From Stenotrophomonas oahuensis (lineage in GTDB: Bacteria; Pseudomonadota; Gammaproteobacteria; Xanthomonadales; Xanthomonadaceae): a stretch of DNA of 64,000 nucleotides. The stretch spans positions 930,001 to 994,000 of the forward strand of contig NZ_CP115541.1 in assembly GCF_031834595.1 (NCBI RefSeq), given 5' to 3'. The notes beneath the pieces are model-generated. The model was not told where the DNA came from, did not search any database, and saw only the letters and a program-made list of their open reading frames with translations. The position numbers were made by a program, and so were the translations under genes. This document shows, piece after piece, positions 1 to 9,092 of the stretch (position 1 is its first letter; every line of letters starts with the position of its first letter).

Positions 1-927
1 AACGACCTGTTCGGGGGGGCCGACCAGGACCAGGGCTACACCAACGGGGCCCAGATCACCCTGGTGTCGCCGAACCTGGTGGACTACACCGACGACCCCT
101 GCCTGCCGCGCCTGGCGCGCTGGGTGAACCGCCATCTGGAACGGCTGGCTCCGGGCGAGTTCGAGCAGCAGAACATGATCTTCAGCTTCGGCCAGGCGAT
201 CTACACGCCGAAGGACTTCACCCGCAAGGACCTGATCGAGGACGACCGCCCCTACGCCGGCGTGCTGGTTGGCAGCTTCGGCTATAACGCCCGGCGGGGC
301 GACCGCCTGCAGACCACCCAGCTGACCCTGGGCGTGGTCGGACCGTGGGCGCTGGGCGAAGAGGTCCAGGACGCGGTACATGACGCGCTGGGCGACGAGA
401 AATTCCAGGGCTGGGACAACCAGCTGCACAACGAGCCGGTAATCATGCTGACCCACGAGCGCATGCGCCGCTGGCCGGCCGATGCCAGCGAGAATCTGGG
501 TGGCTGGGGCTGGGATGCGATCAGCCACTACGGCGGTGCCGTCGGCAACCTGGCCACCCACCTCAATGGCGGCGGCGAAGTACGCTTTGGCTGGAAACTA
601 CCGGACGACTTCGGCAGCACCCCGCTGCGCCCGGCCGGCGAAAACACCGCGCCGACCCGTGGCGGCAAGCCCAGCGGCTGGTCATTCCACCTGTTTGCCA
701 CCACCGACGCCGCCTGGGTGATCCGCGACATCACCCTGGATGGCAACACCTTCCGCAACAGCCACAGCGTGGACAAGCGTCCGTTCGTGGCCCAGGCCGG
801 TTACGGCCTGGCGATCATGTACAACCGCTGGAAGTTCGCCCTTGCCCGCTACCACAGCACCCGCGAGTTTGATGGGCAGGAGCAGTCGCCGATCTATGGG
901 TCGTTTACGATTTCCAGGTCGCTGTAG
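1..927 (+). CDS. LpxR-family lipid A deacylase (DUF2219), 5' end outside window
   Basis: The frame is already open at base 1, so the N-terminus and signal peptide lie outside the window. The visible 308 residues resemble the LpxR/DUF2219 family of outer-membrane beta-barrel enzymes that remove the 3'-acyloxyacyl chain of lipid A. The family-typical start of the barrel, DQGYTNG, is at the window edge, followed by DDRPYAG and long runs of alternating polar and aromatic residues that fit beta-strands. The chain ends in FTISRSL, as expected for an outer-membrane protein strand. The TAG stop (925-927) lies inside the GTAG end of a palindromic repeat, and a bidirectional terminator follows. Whether it deacylates lipid A in this species is inferred from family only. 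Confidence 0.85.
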   Translation, partial: NDLFGGADQDQGYTNGAQITLVSPNLVDYTDDPCLPRLARWVNRHLERLAPGEFEQQNMIFSFGQAIYTPKDFTRKDLIEDDRPYAGVLVGSFGYNARRGDRLQTTQLTLGVVGPWALGEEVQDAVHDALGDEKFQGWDNQLHNEPVIMLTHERMRRWPADASENLGGWGWDAISHYGGAVGNLATHLNGGGEVRFGWKLPDDFGSTPLRPAGENTAPTRGGKPSGWSFHLFATTDAAWVIRDITLDGNTFRNSHSVDKRPFVAQAGYGLAIMYNRWKFALARYHSTREFDGQEQSPIYGSFTISRSL

Positions 928-990
928 AGACGCGCCATGCGCGTCTTCGCGGTACCCGGACGTTCGCGGACACGCATGGCGTGTCCCTAC
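924..990. repeat. SMAG-like GTAG palindrome, dimer
   Basis: Two inverted GTAG-bounded half-elements: GTAG followed by the AGACGCGCCATGCGCGTCT hairpin, a spacer, then GGACACGCATGGCGTGTCC ending in CTAC. The first GTAG contains the stop codon of the upstream gene. Close relatives lie at 18447-18513 and, as single units, at 12497-12516 and 58021-58043. Confidence 0.85.
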
Positions 991-1019
991 AAAAAAGGCC
1001 CGCATCGCGGGCCTTTTTC
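991..1019. terminator. bidirectional rho-independent terminator
   Basis: A GC stem (GGCCCGC / GCGGGCC, 4-nt loop) is flanked by AAAAAA on the left and TTTTT on the right, so it can end the plus-strand lpxR-like transcript and the minus-strand dacC transcript, whose stop codon starts one base further on. Confidence 0.9.
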
Positions 1020-2231
1020 TTACTCCGATTCCCACCACATCAGGAAGCTGTGCCACAGGCGCTTGAAGAAGCCAGCTTCTTCCACCGCAGCCACGGCCAC
1101 CAGCGGAGCTTCCGCCACCACCTTGCCGTCCAGGGTCACCTTCAGCGTGCCGATCGGCTGACCCGCAGTGAACGGCGCTTCCAGGGTCTTGGGCACGTCG
1201 ATGGTCGGCTTGAGATCGTTGTAGCGACCGCGCGGCACGCTCACCAGCAGCGGCTGGGCCACGCCCAGCTGCACGTTGTCGGCCTGCCCCTTCCACACCT
1301 TGTGTTCGGCCACGGCCTTGCCCGGCTCGTACATGCGGTGGGTTTCGAAGAAGCGGAAGCCCCAGTTGAGCAGGGCGAGGCTGTCATCGGCACGCTGCTT
1401 CTCCGAAGCACCGCCCAGCACGACGGCGATCAGGCGCTGGTCACCGCGCTGGGCCGAGCTCATCAGGCAGTAGCCGGCTTCCGAGGTGTGGCCGGTCTTG
1501 ATGCCGTCAACGCTGGCGTCGCGCCACAGCAGCAGGTTGCGGTTGGGCTGGGTGATGCTGCCCACGGTGAATTCCTTCACCTTGTTGTAGGCATAGGTTT
1601 CCGGGTAGTCACGCACCATCGCCCGGCCCAGCAGTGCCAGGTCGTAAGCGGTGGTCTGGTGTCCCGGCGCGCTGAGGCCGTGGGCGTTGACGAAGTGCGA
1701 GTCCTTCATGCCGATCTTGGCGGCATAGCTGTTCATCAGCGACGCGAAGGCTTCTTCGCTGCCCGCCACGTGTTCGGCCAGCGCGATGGCGGCGTCGTTG
1801 CCGGACTGGATCGCCATGCCCTTTTCCATGTCTTCCAGACGCGCGGTCTGGTTGACCGGGAAGCCGCTGTAGCTGCCATCGGTGCCGGCACCGCCTTCGC
1901 GCCAGGCACGTTCGCTCATCATCACCTGGTCGTCCGGACGCACCTTGCCGTTCTTCACTTCGGCGGCGATCACGTACGAGGTCATCACCTTGGTGATGCT
2001 GGCGGGCGCGAGCTGTGCATGGATGTTCTCACCTGCCAGTACCTGGCCGGTGGCGTAGTCCATCAGGATCCAGGCCTTGGACACGCTGGGCACCGGGGCC
2101 GGCGGCGTCGCGACAGTGGCCGGTGCGGTGGCCGCCGGCGCGGGAGCGGGGACGGGCTGCGGGGTCTGGGCGGAAACCATGCCCACGACCAGCGTCGTGG
2201 CCAGGGCGGCAGCGGCAAAGCGGAATTTCAT
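1020..2231 (-). CDS. dacC: D-alanyl-D-alanine carboxypeptidase (PBP5/6 type)
   Basis: Predicted 403-residue serine carboxypeptidase that trims the terminal D-Ala of peptidoglycan pentapeptides at the periplasmic face of the inner membrane. It has an N-terminal signal peptide (about 1-21), an Ala/Pro-rich linker (about 22-49), then the penicillin-binding fold with all three motifs: SITK (Ser78-Lys81), SGN (143-145) and KTG (246-248). The C-terminal part is the PBP5-type beta domain ending in an amphipathic anchor (FFKRLWHSFLMWWESE). The start at 2231 was chosen over the longer frame because it gives a proper signal peptide and has a GGAG site upstream. It lies downstream of rlpA in the same direction, in the wall-synthesis cluster. 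The symbol could equally be dacA. Confidence 0.93.
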   Translation of the reverse strand: MKFRFAAAALATTLVVGMVSAQTPQPVPAPAPAATAPATVATPPAPVPSVSKAWILMDYATGQVLAGENIHAQLAPASITKVMTSYVIAAEVKNGKVRPDDQVMMSERAWREGGAGTDGSYSGFPVNQTARLEDMEKGMAIQSGNDAAIALAEHVAGSEEAFASLMNSYAAKIGMKDSHFVNAHGLSAPGHQTTAYDLALLGRAMVRDYPETYAYNKVKEFTVGSITQPNRNLLLWRDASVDGIKTGHTSEAGYCLMSSAQRGDQRLIAVVLGGASEKQRADDSLALLNWGFRFFETHRMYEPGKAVAEHKVWKGQADNVQLGVAQPLLVSVPRGRYNDLKPTIDVPKTLEAPFTAGQPIGTLKVTLDGKVVAEAPLVAVAAVEEAGFFKRLWHSFLMWWESE

Positions 2232-2343
2232 CGGACAACAAGCTCCAGGGGCGCCAAGGGGGATGACAAAGGGGTGATACGGGGCGGGCCATTGTAGGCC
2301 CATGCACTGCCGGCACGCGGTCAGGCGCGCCGGGTCTGGCCAT

Positions 2344-3552
2344 TCATTCTTTTACGATCTGCGGTGAGCCAAAGCCCAGACCCACGATGCGGCCGGCAAG
2401 TTCCGCCGCGCTGGCATGGTCGGATGCAGGAACCCGCAGGCGCCACAGGGTGCGGCCGCCGCTGACGATGTCACTGATGCTGGCCCCGACAATGCCCGCG
2501 GTGGACAGCTGGCCCAGTGCACGCGTCGCGTTGTCACGGCTGGCGAAGCTGGCCACCTGCAGCAGCACGGTGCCCATCTGCTGGGACAGCGTGGGGTTGG
2601 CCGCAGGCGCGGTCGCCACCACGGGTGCCGGGCGTACCGGCGCAGCCGGTGGCAGCTCGCTGACACTGACCGGCCCGGTATCCAGGGAGGCCGCCTGGGT
2701 CGCCGCAGACGGGCGATTGCCGGTGGCCGGCGATGCCGCCGGCAACGCGCCAACCAGCCGGTCCATGTCGCTGGGCCGGGCCGGTGCGGGCGCTGCGGCA
2801 GTGGCAGCCTGTGCCGCGCGTTGCTCGCGGCGCGACGGTTTGGCTGCCAGCAGCGGCTCTTCCCCGGGCTGTAACGCGCGCACTTCGACGTTGCCGGTAC
2901 CGCGCTGGGTGATGCCCAGGCGCACGGCGGCGGCGTAGCTGAGGTCGATTACCCGGCCGTCATGGAACGGGCCACGGTCATTCACCCGCACCACCACCGA
3001 CTCGCCATTGTCCAGGTTGGTGACCCGGGCAAAGCTGGGCAGCGGCAGGGTTTTGTGCGCGGCGGTGAAGGCGTACATGTCGTACACCTCCCGGTTGGAG
3101 GTCAGGCGGCCGTGGAATTTCGAGCCGTAGTACGAGGCGGTGCCCTTCTCGGCATAGCCCTTGGTCTTGTCCATCACCTGGTACTGCTTGCCGAGCACCA
3201 CGTAGGGCGACTTGTTGCCCACCGCCGAGCGCGGCAGATCGACCACGTCCGGCTCGGGAATGCAGGCCACGTCCGGCACGTACGTGGGGGTGCTGTCATT
3301 GACGCCGGGCTTGTACAGGCCGCCGGCACGGTAGTTGCCGCGCGTGTTGGGATCTTCAGTGGCCGCCTGGTAGGGCGAGCCCTCTGGGCAATGGCTGGGC
3401 CGGTTGCTGCCGCCCTTGCCCTGCACCAGCGCGCCGCTGCTCTTGCCGCTGCCACCGGCGCTGGCCGGCTTTTTCGGTGCGCTGCTGCATGCGGCCAGTG
3501 CCAGTACCAGCACACCGACCATCAGTCCCCTGCACTGCGCGAAGGTGTTCAT
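2344..3552 (-). CDS. rlpA: Septal ring lytic transglycosylase / rare lipoprotein A
   Basis: A 402-residue outer-membrane lipoprotein. The signal peptide ends in a lipobox (LALAACSS, Cys about 22). The double-psi beta-barrel RlpA domain starts at GTASYYG and includes FHGRLTSN and the catalytic-region sequence VRVNDRGPFHDGRVIDLS. A long Ala/Pro-rich linker follows, and a SPOR domain closes the protein (LLQVASF ... RLRVPASD), which binds denuded septal glycan. Such proteins cleave glycan strands lacking stem peptides at the division site. Its ATG overlaps the mltB stop codon (ATGA, 3549-3552), so the two glycan hydrolases are translationally coupled. Confidence 0.93.
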   Translation of the reverse strand: MNTFAQCRGLMVGVLVLALAACSSAPKKPASAGGSGKSSGALVQGKGGSNRPSHCPEGSPYQAATEDPNTRGNYRAGGLYKPGVNDSTPTYVPDVACIPEPDVVDLPRSAVGNKSPYVVLGKQYQVMDKTKGYAEKGTASYYGSKFHGRLTSNREVYDMYAFTAAHKTLPLPSFARVTNLDNGESVVVRVNDRGPFHDGRVIDLSYAAAVRLGITQRGTGNVEVRALQPGEEPLLAAKPSRREQRAAQAATAAAPAPARPSDMDRLVGALPAASPATGNRPSAATQAASLDTGPVSVSELPPAAPVRPAPVVATAPAANPTLSQQMGTVLLQVASFASRDNATRALGQLSTAGIVGASISDIVSGGRTLWRLRVPASDHASAAELAGRIVGLGFGSPQIVKE

Positions 3553-4694
3553 GCCGGCGGCAGCTCCTGACCGGCGATGGCCTGTGACAGCTGATACACC
3601 GCCATCGCGTACATCTTGGAAAGGTTGTAACGGGTGATCGCGTAGTAGTTCTGGAAGCCCAGCCAGTACTGCTTGCCGGTGCTCGCTTCCAGCGTGACCG
3701 GGGTGGCGGTCAGACCGGCCGGCACGCTGCCGATGGGCTGGTAGCCGCGCTGGGCCAGATCGGACAGCGTCCAGGTCGGGGTCCAGTCGGTGGGGTCGAA
3801 GGATTCGCGTCCCGGGGTCAGGGTGGCCTGCACCGCGACCGGACCGCCACGCACCCATCCACCCTTCTTGACGAAGTAGTTGGCGATCGACGAGAACACG
3901 TCGTCGTAGCTGTTGAACAGATCGCGGCGGCCATCGCCGTTGCCATCCACGGCGAAGTCCTGGTAGCTCGACGGCATGAACTGACCCATGCCCATCGCGC
4001 CGGCATAGCTACCCTTGATCGCGGTGATGTCCAGCTGTTCGTCGCGGGTGAGTGCAAACAGGCGCGACAGTTCATCGCGGAAGTACAGTTCGCGGCGCAC
4101 CTCGCGCTCCAGCTTGGCCGGGTCGCCGCTGCGCGGATAGTTGAAGGCCAGCGTGTACAGCGCATCGAGCACGCGGTAGCTGCCGGTGTTGGCCCCGTAG
4201 CTGGTTTCCACGCCGATGATGGCCACGATCACTTCCGCCGGGACGCCGGTGCGTTCCTGCACGCGCATCAGCTCATCGCGGTGCTGGGCGAGGAACTTCT
4301 TCCCGCCGTCGATCCGCGCCTGGCTGATGAACATCGGCCGGTATTCGTTCCACGGCTTGACCCTCTCGGCCGGCCGCGACATCGCGTTGATGATCGGCTG
4401 GCGCACTTGTGCCTGGGCCAGGGTGGCTTCGATCTGCGCAGCGGGAATGTTGTAGCGGGCGGCGGTATCGCGCACGAAGTTGGCGCGGGCCACTTCGAAC
4501 GGCACCGGGGTCAGATCCACCGGCGGCGCGGTAGCGGCCGCCGCTTCCGGCGCGGCTTCAGCCGGCCCTTTGTGCCCCACCCCCGGCTTATTGGGAGCAC
4601 CCGACGCCTGTGGCGGCGGTGGCGGAGAAGACGGTTGGGTCGCGCAGGCAACCAAACCGAGCGTGAGCATGCAGGCCAGAGTGCGTCGAATCAT
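3549..4694 (-). CDS. mltB: Lytic murein transglycosylase B
   Basis: A 381-residue lipoprotein (lipobox LGLVACAT) with a Pro/Ala/Gly-rich linker to about residue 60 and then an SLT_2-type catalytic domain. The catalytic glutamate lies in IIGVETSYGANTGSYR, and GAMGMGQFMPSSY and the Asp-rich DGNGDGRRDLFNS segment are typical of MltB. It cleaves the MurNAc-GlcNAc bond with 1,6-anhydro ring formation. It is first in a two-gene unit with rlpA, 4-bp overlap. The start is the only reasonable one for the lipoprotein signal. Confidence 0.93.
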   Translation of the reverse strand: MIRRTLACMLTLGLVACATQPSSPPPPPQASGAPNKPGVGHKGPAEAAPEAAAATAPPVDLTPVPFEVARANFVRDTAARYNIPAAQIEATLAQAQVRQPIINAMSRPAERVKPWNEYRPMFISQARIDGGKKFLAQHRDELMRVQERTGVPAEVIVAIIGVETSYGANTGSYRVLDALYTLAFNYPRSGDPAKLEREVRRELYFRDELSRLFALTRDEQLDITAIKGSYAGAMGMGQFMPSSYQDFAVDGNGDGRRDLFNSYDDVFSSIANYFVKKGGWVRGGPVAVQATLTPGRESFDPTDWTPTWTLSDLAQRGYQPIGSVPAGLTATPVTLEASTGKQYWLGFQNYYAITRYNLSKMYAMAVYQLSQAIAGQELPPA

Positions 4695-4808
4695 CGCCGC
4701 AGGTTAGCAGGTCAAAGATGAAATAAAACCCCTAACACCATGAATCCCAACGAATTGCGTAGACAACCGCCAATTCATGAACCCAGCGTGTAGATCATTG
4801 CCCCGTCA

Positions 4809-4829
4809 GCCGGGCAAGCCCGGCTCTAC
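4809..4829. repeat. SMAG-like palindrome, single unit
   Basis: GCCGGGCAAGCCCGGC hairpin ending in CTCTAC, i.e. a GTAG end when read on the minus strand. Same core as the left half of the element at 45386. Confidence 0.75.
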
Positions 4830-4886
4830 GTCAGCATCCCAGGATGCAGGCAATCGCCAATCCGAACGATAGAGCCATCATGGTCC

Positions 4887-4952
4887 GTCTGGTGAAGAGC
4901 CCCCCTTTGTTAAGGGGGGCGCGGCAACGCCGCGGGGGATAGGAAGAATGCG
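4887..4952 (+). repeat. 65-bp palindromic repeat, copy 1
   Basis: Reads GTCTGG, GAAGAGC, a C-run/TTTGTTAA/G-run hairpin, a second small hairpin (GCGGCAACGCCGC), GGGGATAGG and GAATGCG. The same ordered blocks recur at 12435-12499 (inverted) and 19933-19998. This is a family distinct from the GTAG palindromes. Confidence 0.8.
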
Positions 4953-4953
4953 C

Positions 4954-5011
4954 GGACGTAGTCCGGCTCACCTTACCGGCCTCCGGCCGATAAGGTGCGC
5001 CGGCTACGTCC
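4954..5011. repeat. long GTAG-bounded hairpin
   Basis: The arms are GGACGTAG...CACCTTA (4954-4975) and TAAGGTG...CTACGTCC (4991-5011), with one indel. The loop CCGGCCTCCGGCCG is itself palindromic. GTAG and CTAC inside the arms suggest an unusual SMAG relative. Confidence 0.65.
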
Positions 5012-5420
5012 CCATCCCCAACGGACGTAACCGGCGTACCGACCCGGTTGATACCGGCGCGACGTGCAACTCCCCAGCGCACGTCTCACCCCCTGTATCG
5101 GTTGAGTCAACTGCTATCCCGTTCGGCTCCCCTTCGCGCTTCGCTTGGCTCGATGCGCGGCTGCTGAACGGGCCGCCATTGTGCGTGCCATTTGCGACAT
5201 GTCCATTGATCCGGATCAAGCGAATTCATTTTTGTGCACTTCATCGCACTTTATTGCCACTTTGTTGACGCGACATGCACCAAAAGCGACGGTTTGGAGG
5301 CGTCCAAACGGGGCCGAATGTTAATTTTGCGCAAATCACACTAAATCACAGGCCCGGAAAGGCAGTGATTTGACGCGAGGCTGTGTAACTGTCGGAAAGC
5401 CGCCAGCACTGCGTTTCCGG

Positions 5421-6533
5421 CTAGCTGTAGCCGCCGTGGACCGGTTGATGCGCGCGTGCGGCCATGACCAGGCCGAAGCCGGCCAGCAGCGAAACCGCCG
5501 AGGTGCCCCCGTAGCTGATCAAGGGCATGGGCACGCCCACCACCGGCAGCAGGCCGGAGATCATGCCGCCATTGACCAGCACATAGACGAAGAAGGCCAG
5601 GCCGGTGGCTCCGGCGAGCAGGCGGGAGTACGAATCACGCGACTGCGAGGCGATCCACAGGCAGCGCCCGATAACCACGAGGTACAGGGTCAGCACCACC
5701 GCGACGCCGATCCAGCCGAACTCCTCGCTGAGCACGGAGAACGCAAAATCGGTGGTCTGTTCGGGAATGAAGTTCAGGTGCGACTGTGAGCCCTGCCCCC
5801 AGCCCTTGCCATCGAGGCCGCCCGAGCCGATCGCGATCTTGCTCTGGATGATGTTCCAGCCGGCCCCGAGCGCGTCGCTCTCCGGGTCCAGGAACATCAT
5901 GATGCGGTCTTTCTGATAGGGCCGCAGCAGCCATATCCAGGCCACCGGTGCCGCGGCGGCCACGCCGCCGACCGCCACGCCGACCCACCACCACGGCAGG
6001 CCGGCCAGCAGCAGCACGAAGGCACCGCTGGCAGCGATCAGCACGCCGGTACCGAAGTCCGGCTGCAGCATCACCAGGCCGGTGGGCACGCCGATGATCA
6101 CCGCGCTGACCAGCACGGTGTTGAAGCGCGGCGGCAGCGGCATGCGGTGCAGGTACCAGGCCACCATCATCGGAAGGCTGACCTTGAGCAGTTCGGCCGG
6201 CTGCAGGTAGAACAGCTTCAGGTCCAGCCACTGTCGCCCGTACTTGCCGGTGCCGAGCACGAACACGGCCAACAGCGGAATCATCGAAATGGCGTAAATG
6301 AGCGGCGTGGCCGAGCGGATGCGCAGGATCGATATCCGCGAGATCGCCCACATCGCGCCCAGGCCCACCACAAAACGCGCGCCCTGAGCGAACACCAGGC
6401 CGTCGCCCCCCGCGCTCTTCAGCACGGCCAGGCCAATCAGCATCAGACTGCCCAGGGCCAGGCACAGCACCCAGTCGAGGGTGCTGACAAAGCGCACGAC
6501 CATGTCGGTCGCCCAGCGCAGAAACTCTTTCAT
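5421..6533 (-). CDS. rodA: Rod-shape peptidoglycan glycosyltransferase RodA
   Basis: A 370-residue SEDS-family integral membrane protein with about ten hydrophobic segments. It polymerises lipid II into glycan strands in the elongation complex together with PBP2. Recognisable family blocks are QPDFGTGVLIA (with the functionally important Asp), the large periplasmic loop with WNIIQSKIAIGSGG and FIPEQTTDFAF, and the C-terminal GVPMPLISYGGTS. Its start overlaps the mrdA stop (ATGA at 6530-6533), so production with PBP2 is coupled. It is the last gene of the mreBCD-mrdA-rodA unit. Confidence 0.96.
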   Translation of the reverse strand: MKEFLRWATDMVVRFVSTLDWVLCLALGSLMLIGLAVLKSAGGDGLVFAQGARFVVGLGAMWAISRISILRIRSATPLIYAISMIPLLAVFVLGTGKYGRQWLDLKLFYLQPAELLKVSLPMMVAWYLHRMPLPPRFNTVLVSAVIIGVPTGLVMLQPDFGTGVLIAASGAFVLLLAGLPWWWVGVAVGGVAAAAPVAWIWLLRPYQKDRIMMFLDPESDALGAGWNIIQSKIAIGSGGLDGKGWGQGSQSHLNFIPEQTTDFAFSVLSEEFGWIGVAVVLTLYLVVIGRCLWIASQSRDSYSRLLAGATGLAFFVYVLVNGGMISGLLPVVGVPMPLISYGGTSAVSLLAGFGLVMAARAHQPVHGGYS

Positions 6534-8605
6534 CGGCTGCGCTCCGGTGCGGGTGCGGTCGGGGTCGGTACCACCGCAGCAGGCGACGGCGCGCCGGGAT
6601 CGGGCGGGGGCGGTGCAACCGGCAGCTGTGTGCCAACCATCACCGGCAGGATCTCCAGCGCGAGCGCGGCCACGTCACCGGCCTCACGCGCCGCGCTGTC
6701 GCCACCGTCAAAGGCGGTCAGGCCGATGGCGGTGGTGCCGCGCTCGCTGTCCAGCGGCTCCATGCCCTCGGGCATTTTGCCAAGCAGCCACGCGTCGAAC
6801 AGCTTGCGCGCGATCGGAGCCGCCGCCGAGCCACCATAACCACCGCCTTCCACCGCGATGGCCACCGCGATCACCGGGTTCTCGGCCGGTGCGAAGCCGA
6901 CGAACAGCGAACGGTGGCGCAGGTGCATGGGCAGGCTCTTGGGGTTCACGGCTGCGGTGCCGCGGCGACTGATCACCTGCGCGGTGCCGGTCTTGCCGGC
7001 AATCGTGTACGGCGCGCCCGCTGCGGCGCGTGCGCCACTGCCGCCCGGACGCATCGTGCCCATCATGCCCTCGCGCACCGCCTGCAGGTTGCTGGCAACA
7101 GGGCTGATCGGCTTGCTCTTGCCGGCGGCCATCGGCACCCAGTCGGCATCGAAACCTTCGCGCGTCTGCATCACCAGATGCGGCGTGCGCAGCTGGCCAT
7201 CGGCAATGCCGCCGACGCCGTGCACCAGCTGCAGCGGGGTGACCTTCCAGTCGCCCTGGCCAATGCTCACATTGACCGTGTCACCGGGGTACCAGCGTTC
7301 TTTGCGCGATTTGGCCTTGTTCTGCGGCGACGGCAGGATGCCGCCGATCTCGCCGGTCAGGTCGATGCCGGTCGGCTCGCCAAAACCGTAGTAGCCCATG
7401 TAGTGATCGAACTTCTCGATGCCCATGTCCAGGGCAAGCTTGTAGTAATACGTGTTGACCGACTGGGTGATCGACTTGCGCAGGTCGGTCCAGCCATGTC
7501 CGCCACGGTTGGCATCACCCCAGCCACGCGAGGTGCCGGGCAGGTAAAACATGCCGGTGGAGAGAATCTTGTCTTCCGGCTTGCGCACGCCGCTGTCCAG
7601 GCCGGCCAGGCCGATCAGCGGCTTGATCGTGGAACCGGGGGCCACGCCGCCCAGCACCAGGCGGTTGAACTGGGGCCGCGAGGGGTTTTCGTTCAGGGCC
7701 TTGAAGTCGGCATGCGAGATGCCGTTGACGAACAGGTTGGGGTCGTACGACGGCAGGCTGACCATGGCCAGGATCTCGCCGGTGCGCGGATCCATCGCCA
7801 CCGCCGAGCCTTCGAATTCGCCAAAGGCGGCGACCATGGCGCGCTGCAGGTCGGCATCGATGGACAGGCGCAGGTCGCTGCCGGACTGCGCGGCCACCCG
7901 CCCGATGGTGCGGATGGCGCGGCCCTGCACATTGGTTTCGACCTGCTCGTAGCCGACCTTGCCGCGCAGTTGCTGCTCGTAATAGCGCTCCAGCCCGGAC
8001 TTGCCGATGTGAGTCAGCGCCGCGTTGCCTTCGCCCAGCATCTCCAGGTCTTTGTCGTCGACCCGGCCGACGTAGCCGATGATGTGGGTGAACAGGTCGC
8101 CGTACGGGTATCGACGGGTCAGGTAGGGCTCCAGCTCGACCCCGGGGTAGCGCCAGCGGTCGACCGCGAAACGGGCCATCTCTTCGTCGCTGACGCGCAG
8201 CTTCAGCGTGACCGGCAGGAAGCTGCGGCGCGCCTTGCGCGATTTGTTGAAGGTCTCGATCTCTTCCGGACTGATATCCAGGATCTTCGCCAGCCCGGCC
8301 AGGGTGGCGTCCATGTCCTTGACCTTGTCCGGGGTAATGTCGAGCCGGAACGCGGGCACGTTCTCGGCCAGCAGGCGGCCGTTGCGGTCGTAGATCATGC
8401 CGCGCCCGGGCACCACCGGCCGGGGTTTGATGCGGTTGGCTTCCGAGCGCGTGGCGTAGACGTCGTGGTCGAGCACCTGCAGCTTGAAGTACCAGCCGCC
8501 CAGGCCGAGCAGGCAGACCAGCACGCCGAGGAAGCCCAGCGCGGCGCGGCGCCGGAACTGCTCAGCTTCGGCGTGCGGGTTCTTGGCCGGACGGCGCATG
8601 TACAT
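6530..8605 (-). CDS. mrdA: Penicillin-binding protein 2
   Basis: About 691 residues: a short cytoplasmic tail, one transmembrane helix (ALGFLGVLVCLLGLGGWYF), the PBP dimerisation domain (from RPVVPGRGMIYDRNG) and the transpeptidase domain with the active-site STIK in VAPGSTIKPL, the SVN motif in SITQSVNTYY and KTGTAQ. It cross-links new peptidoglycan during side-wall growth as partner of RodA. The C-terminus is extended by a Pro/Ala-rich tail (APPPPDPGAPSP). The start at 8605 follows the mreD stop by one base; a second ATG two codons later (8599) is equally possible, and no strong ribosome site separates them. Confidence 0.95.
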   Translation of the reverse strand: MYMRRPAKNPHAEAEQFRRRAALGFLGVLVCLLGLGGWYFKLQVLDHDVYATRSEANRIKPRPVVPGRGMIYDRNGRLLAENVPAFRLDITPDKVKDMDATLAGLAKILDISPEEIETFNKSRKARRSFLPVTLKLRVSDEEMARFAVDRWRYPGVELEPYLTRRYPYGDLFTHIIGYVGRVDDKDLEMLGEGNAALTHIGKSGLERYYEQQLRGKVGYEQVETNVQGRAIRTIGRVAAQSGSDLRLSIDADLQRAMVAAFGEFEGSAVAMDPRTGEILAMVSLPSYDPNLFVNGISHADFKALNENPSRPQFNRLVLGGVAPGSTIKPLIGLAGLDSGVRKPEDKILSTGMFYLPGTSRGWGDANRGGHGWTDLRKSITQSVNTYYYKLALDMGIEKFDHYMGYYGFGEPTGIDLTGEIGGILPSPQNKAKSRKERWYPGDTVNVSIGQGDWKVTPLQLVHGVGGIADGQLRTPHLVMQTREGFDADWVPMAAGKSKPISPVASNLQAVREGMMGTMRPGGSGARAAAGAPYTIAGKTGTAQVISRRGTAAVNPKSLPMHLRHRSLFVGFAPAENPVIAVAIAVEGGGYGGSAAAPIARKLFDAWLLGKMPEGMEPLDSERGTTAIGLTAFDGGDSAAREAGDVAALALEILPVMVGTQLPVAPPPPDPGAPSPAAVVPTPTAPAPERSR

Positions 8606-8606
8606 G

Positions 8607-9092
8607 TCAGCGCCCGCGACGTCCGAAGCGCACGGCGTCGAGCAGCACGAACGCCAGCGGCCACAGCGCCATGCCCAGCAACGGCGCCCACCAGTACGAC
8701 CACGGCAGGGTCGGTTCGCCCACGGCGATGTGGACCACGGCGCTGACGATGCGGTCATTGAACAGCAGGCCGCCGATGGCCAGCATCTGCTGCGACATCG
8801 GGAAAAAGCGGATGCGCGCGCGGAACCGCTGCAGGATGAAGGTCAGCATCACCAGCCGCAGCGCCTGTTCGCCCAGCACGCCGCCGTACAGCAGGTCGGC
8901 AATGACGCCGCAGCTGAAGGCTACGCCGAGGCCGACGCGTTCGGGGGCTTCGATCACCCAGTACGCCAGCACCAGCGCCAGCCAGTAGGGGCGCAGCGGT
9001 TGCAGCAGTTCGGGCAGCGGCAGCAGGCCCAGCAGCAGCGCCAGGATGATGCTGACCGGCAGGACCCAGCCTTTGTCGCGCAGGCGGCTCAT
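8607..9092 (-). CDS. mreD: Rod shape-determining protein MreD
   Basis: 161-residue inner-membrane protein, nearly all hydrophobic, with about five predicted helices (for example LPVSIILALLLGLLPLPELL). It has the MreD-typical position between mreC and mrdA. It is a structural partner of MreC in the elongasome. Its ATG overlaps the mreC stop (9089-9092). Confidence 0.92.
   Translation of the reverse strand: MSRLRDKGWVLPVSIILALLLGLLPLPELLQPLRPYWLALVLAYWVIEAPERVGLGVAFSCGVIADLLYGGVLGEQALRLVMLTFILQRFRARIRFFPMSQQMLAIGGLLFNDRIVSAVVHIAVGEPTLPWSYWWAPLLGMALWPLAFVLLDAVRFGRRGR

Larger units (their letters stand above)
4695..5420. other. 726-bp intergenic region with several palindromic repeats, no gene seen
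   Basis: Lies between rodA and mltB, both on the minus strand. Contents from left to right: a SMAG-like hairpin (4809-4829), one copy of a 65-bp repeat (4887-4952), a long hairpin (4954-5011), then relatively AT-rich DNA from about 5215 to 5360 with the palindrome GTTTGGA-GGCG-TCCAAAC (5292-5309). A 71-codon frame at 5004-5219 lacks family likeness and runs through a hairpin, so it is not called. The mltB promoter must be here, and an unrecognised small RNA is possible. Confidence 0.6.

Noticed and set aside
5004..5219. 71-codon minus-strand frame in the rodA-mltB gap
   Set aside because: Starts within repeat-rich DNA, overlaps the arm of a hairpin, no ribosome site and no family likeness.
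6914..8746. 610-codon plus-strand open frame opposite mrdA
   Set aside because: Antisense shadow in GC-rich DNA; His/Arg/Gly/Ala-rich with no domain, while the minus-strand frame has all PBP2 motifs.
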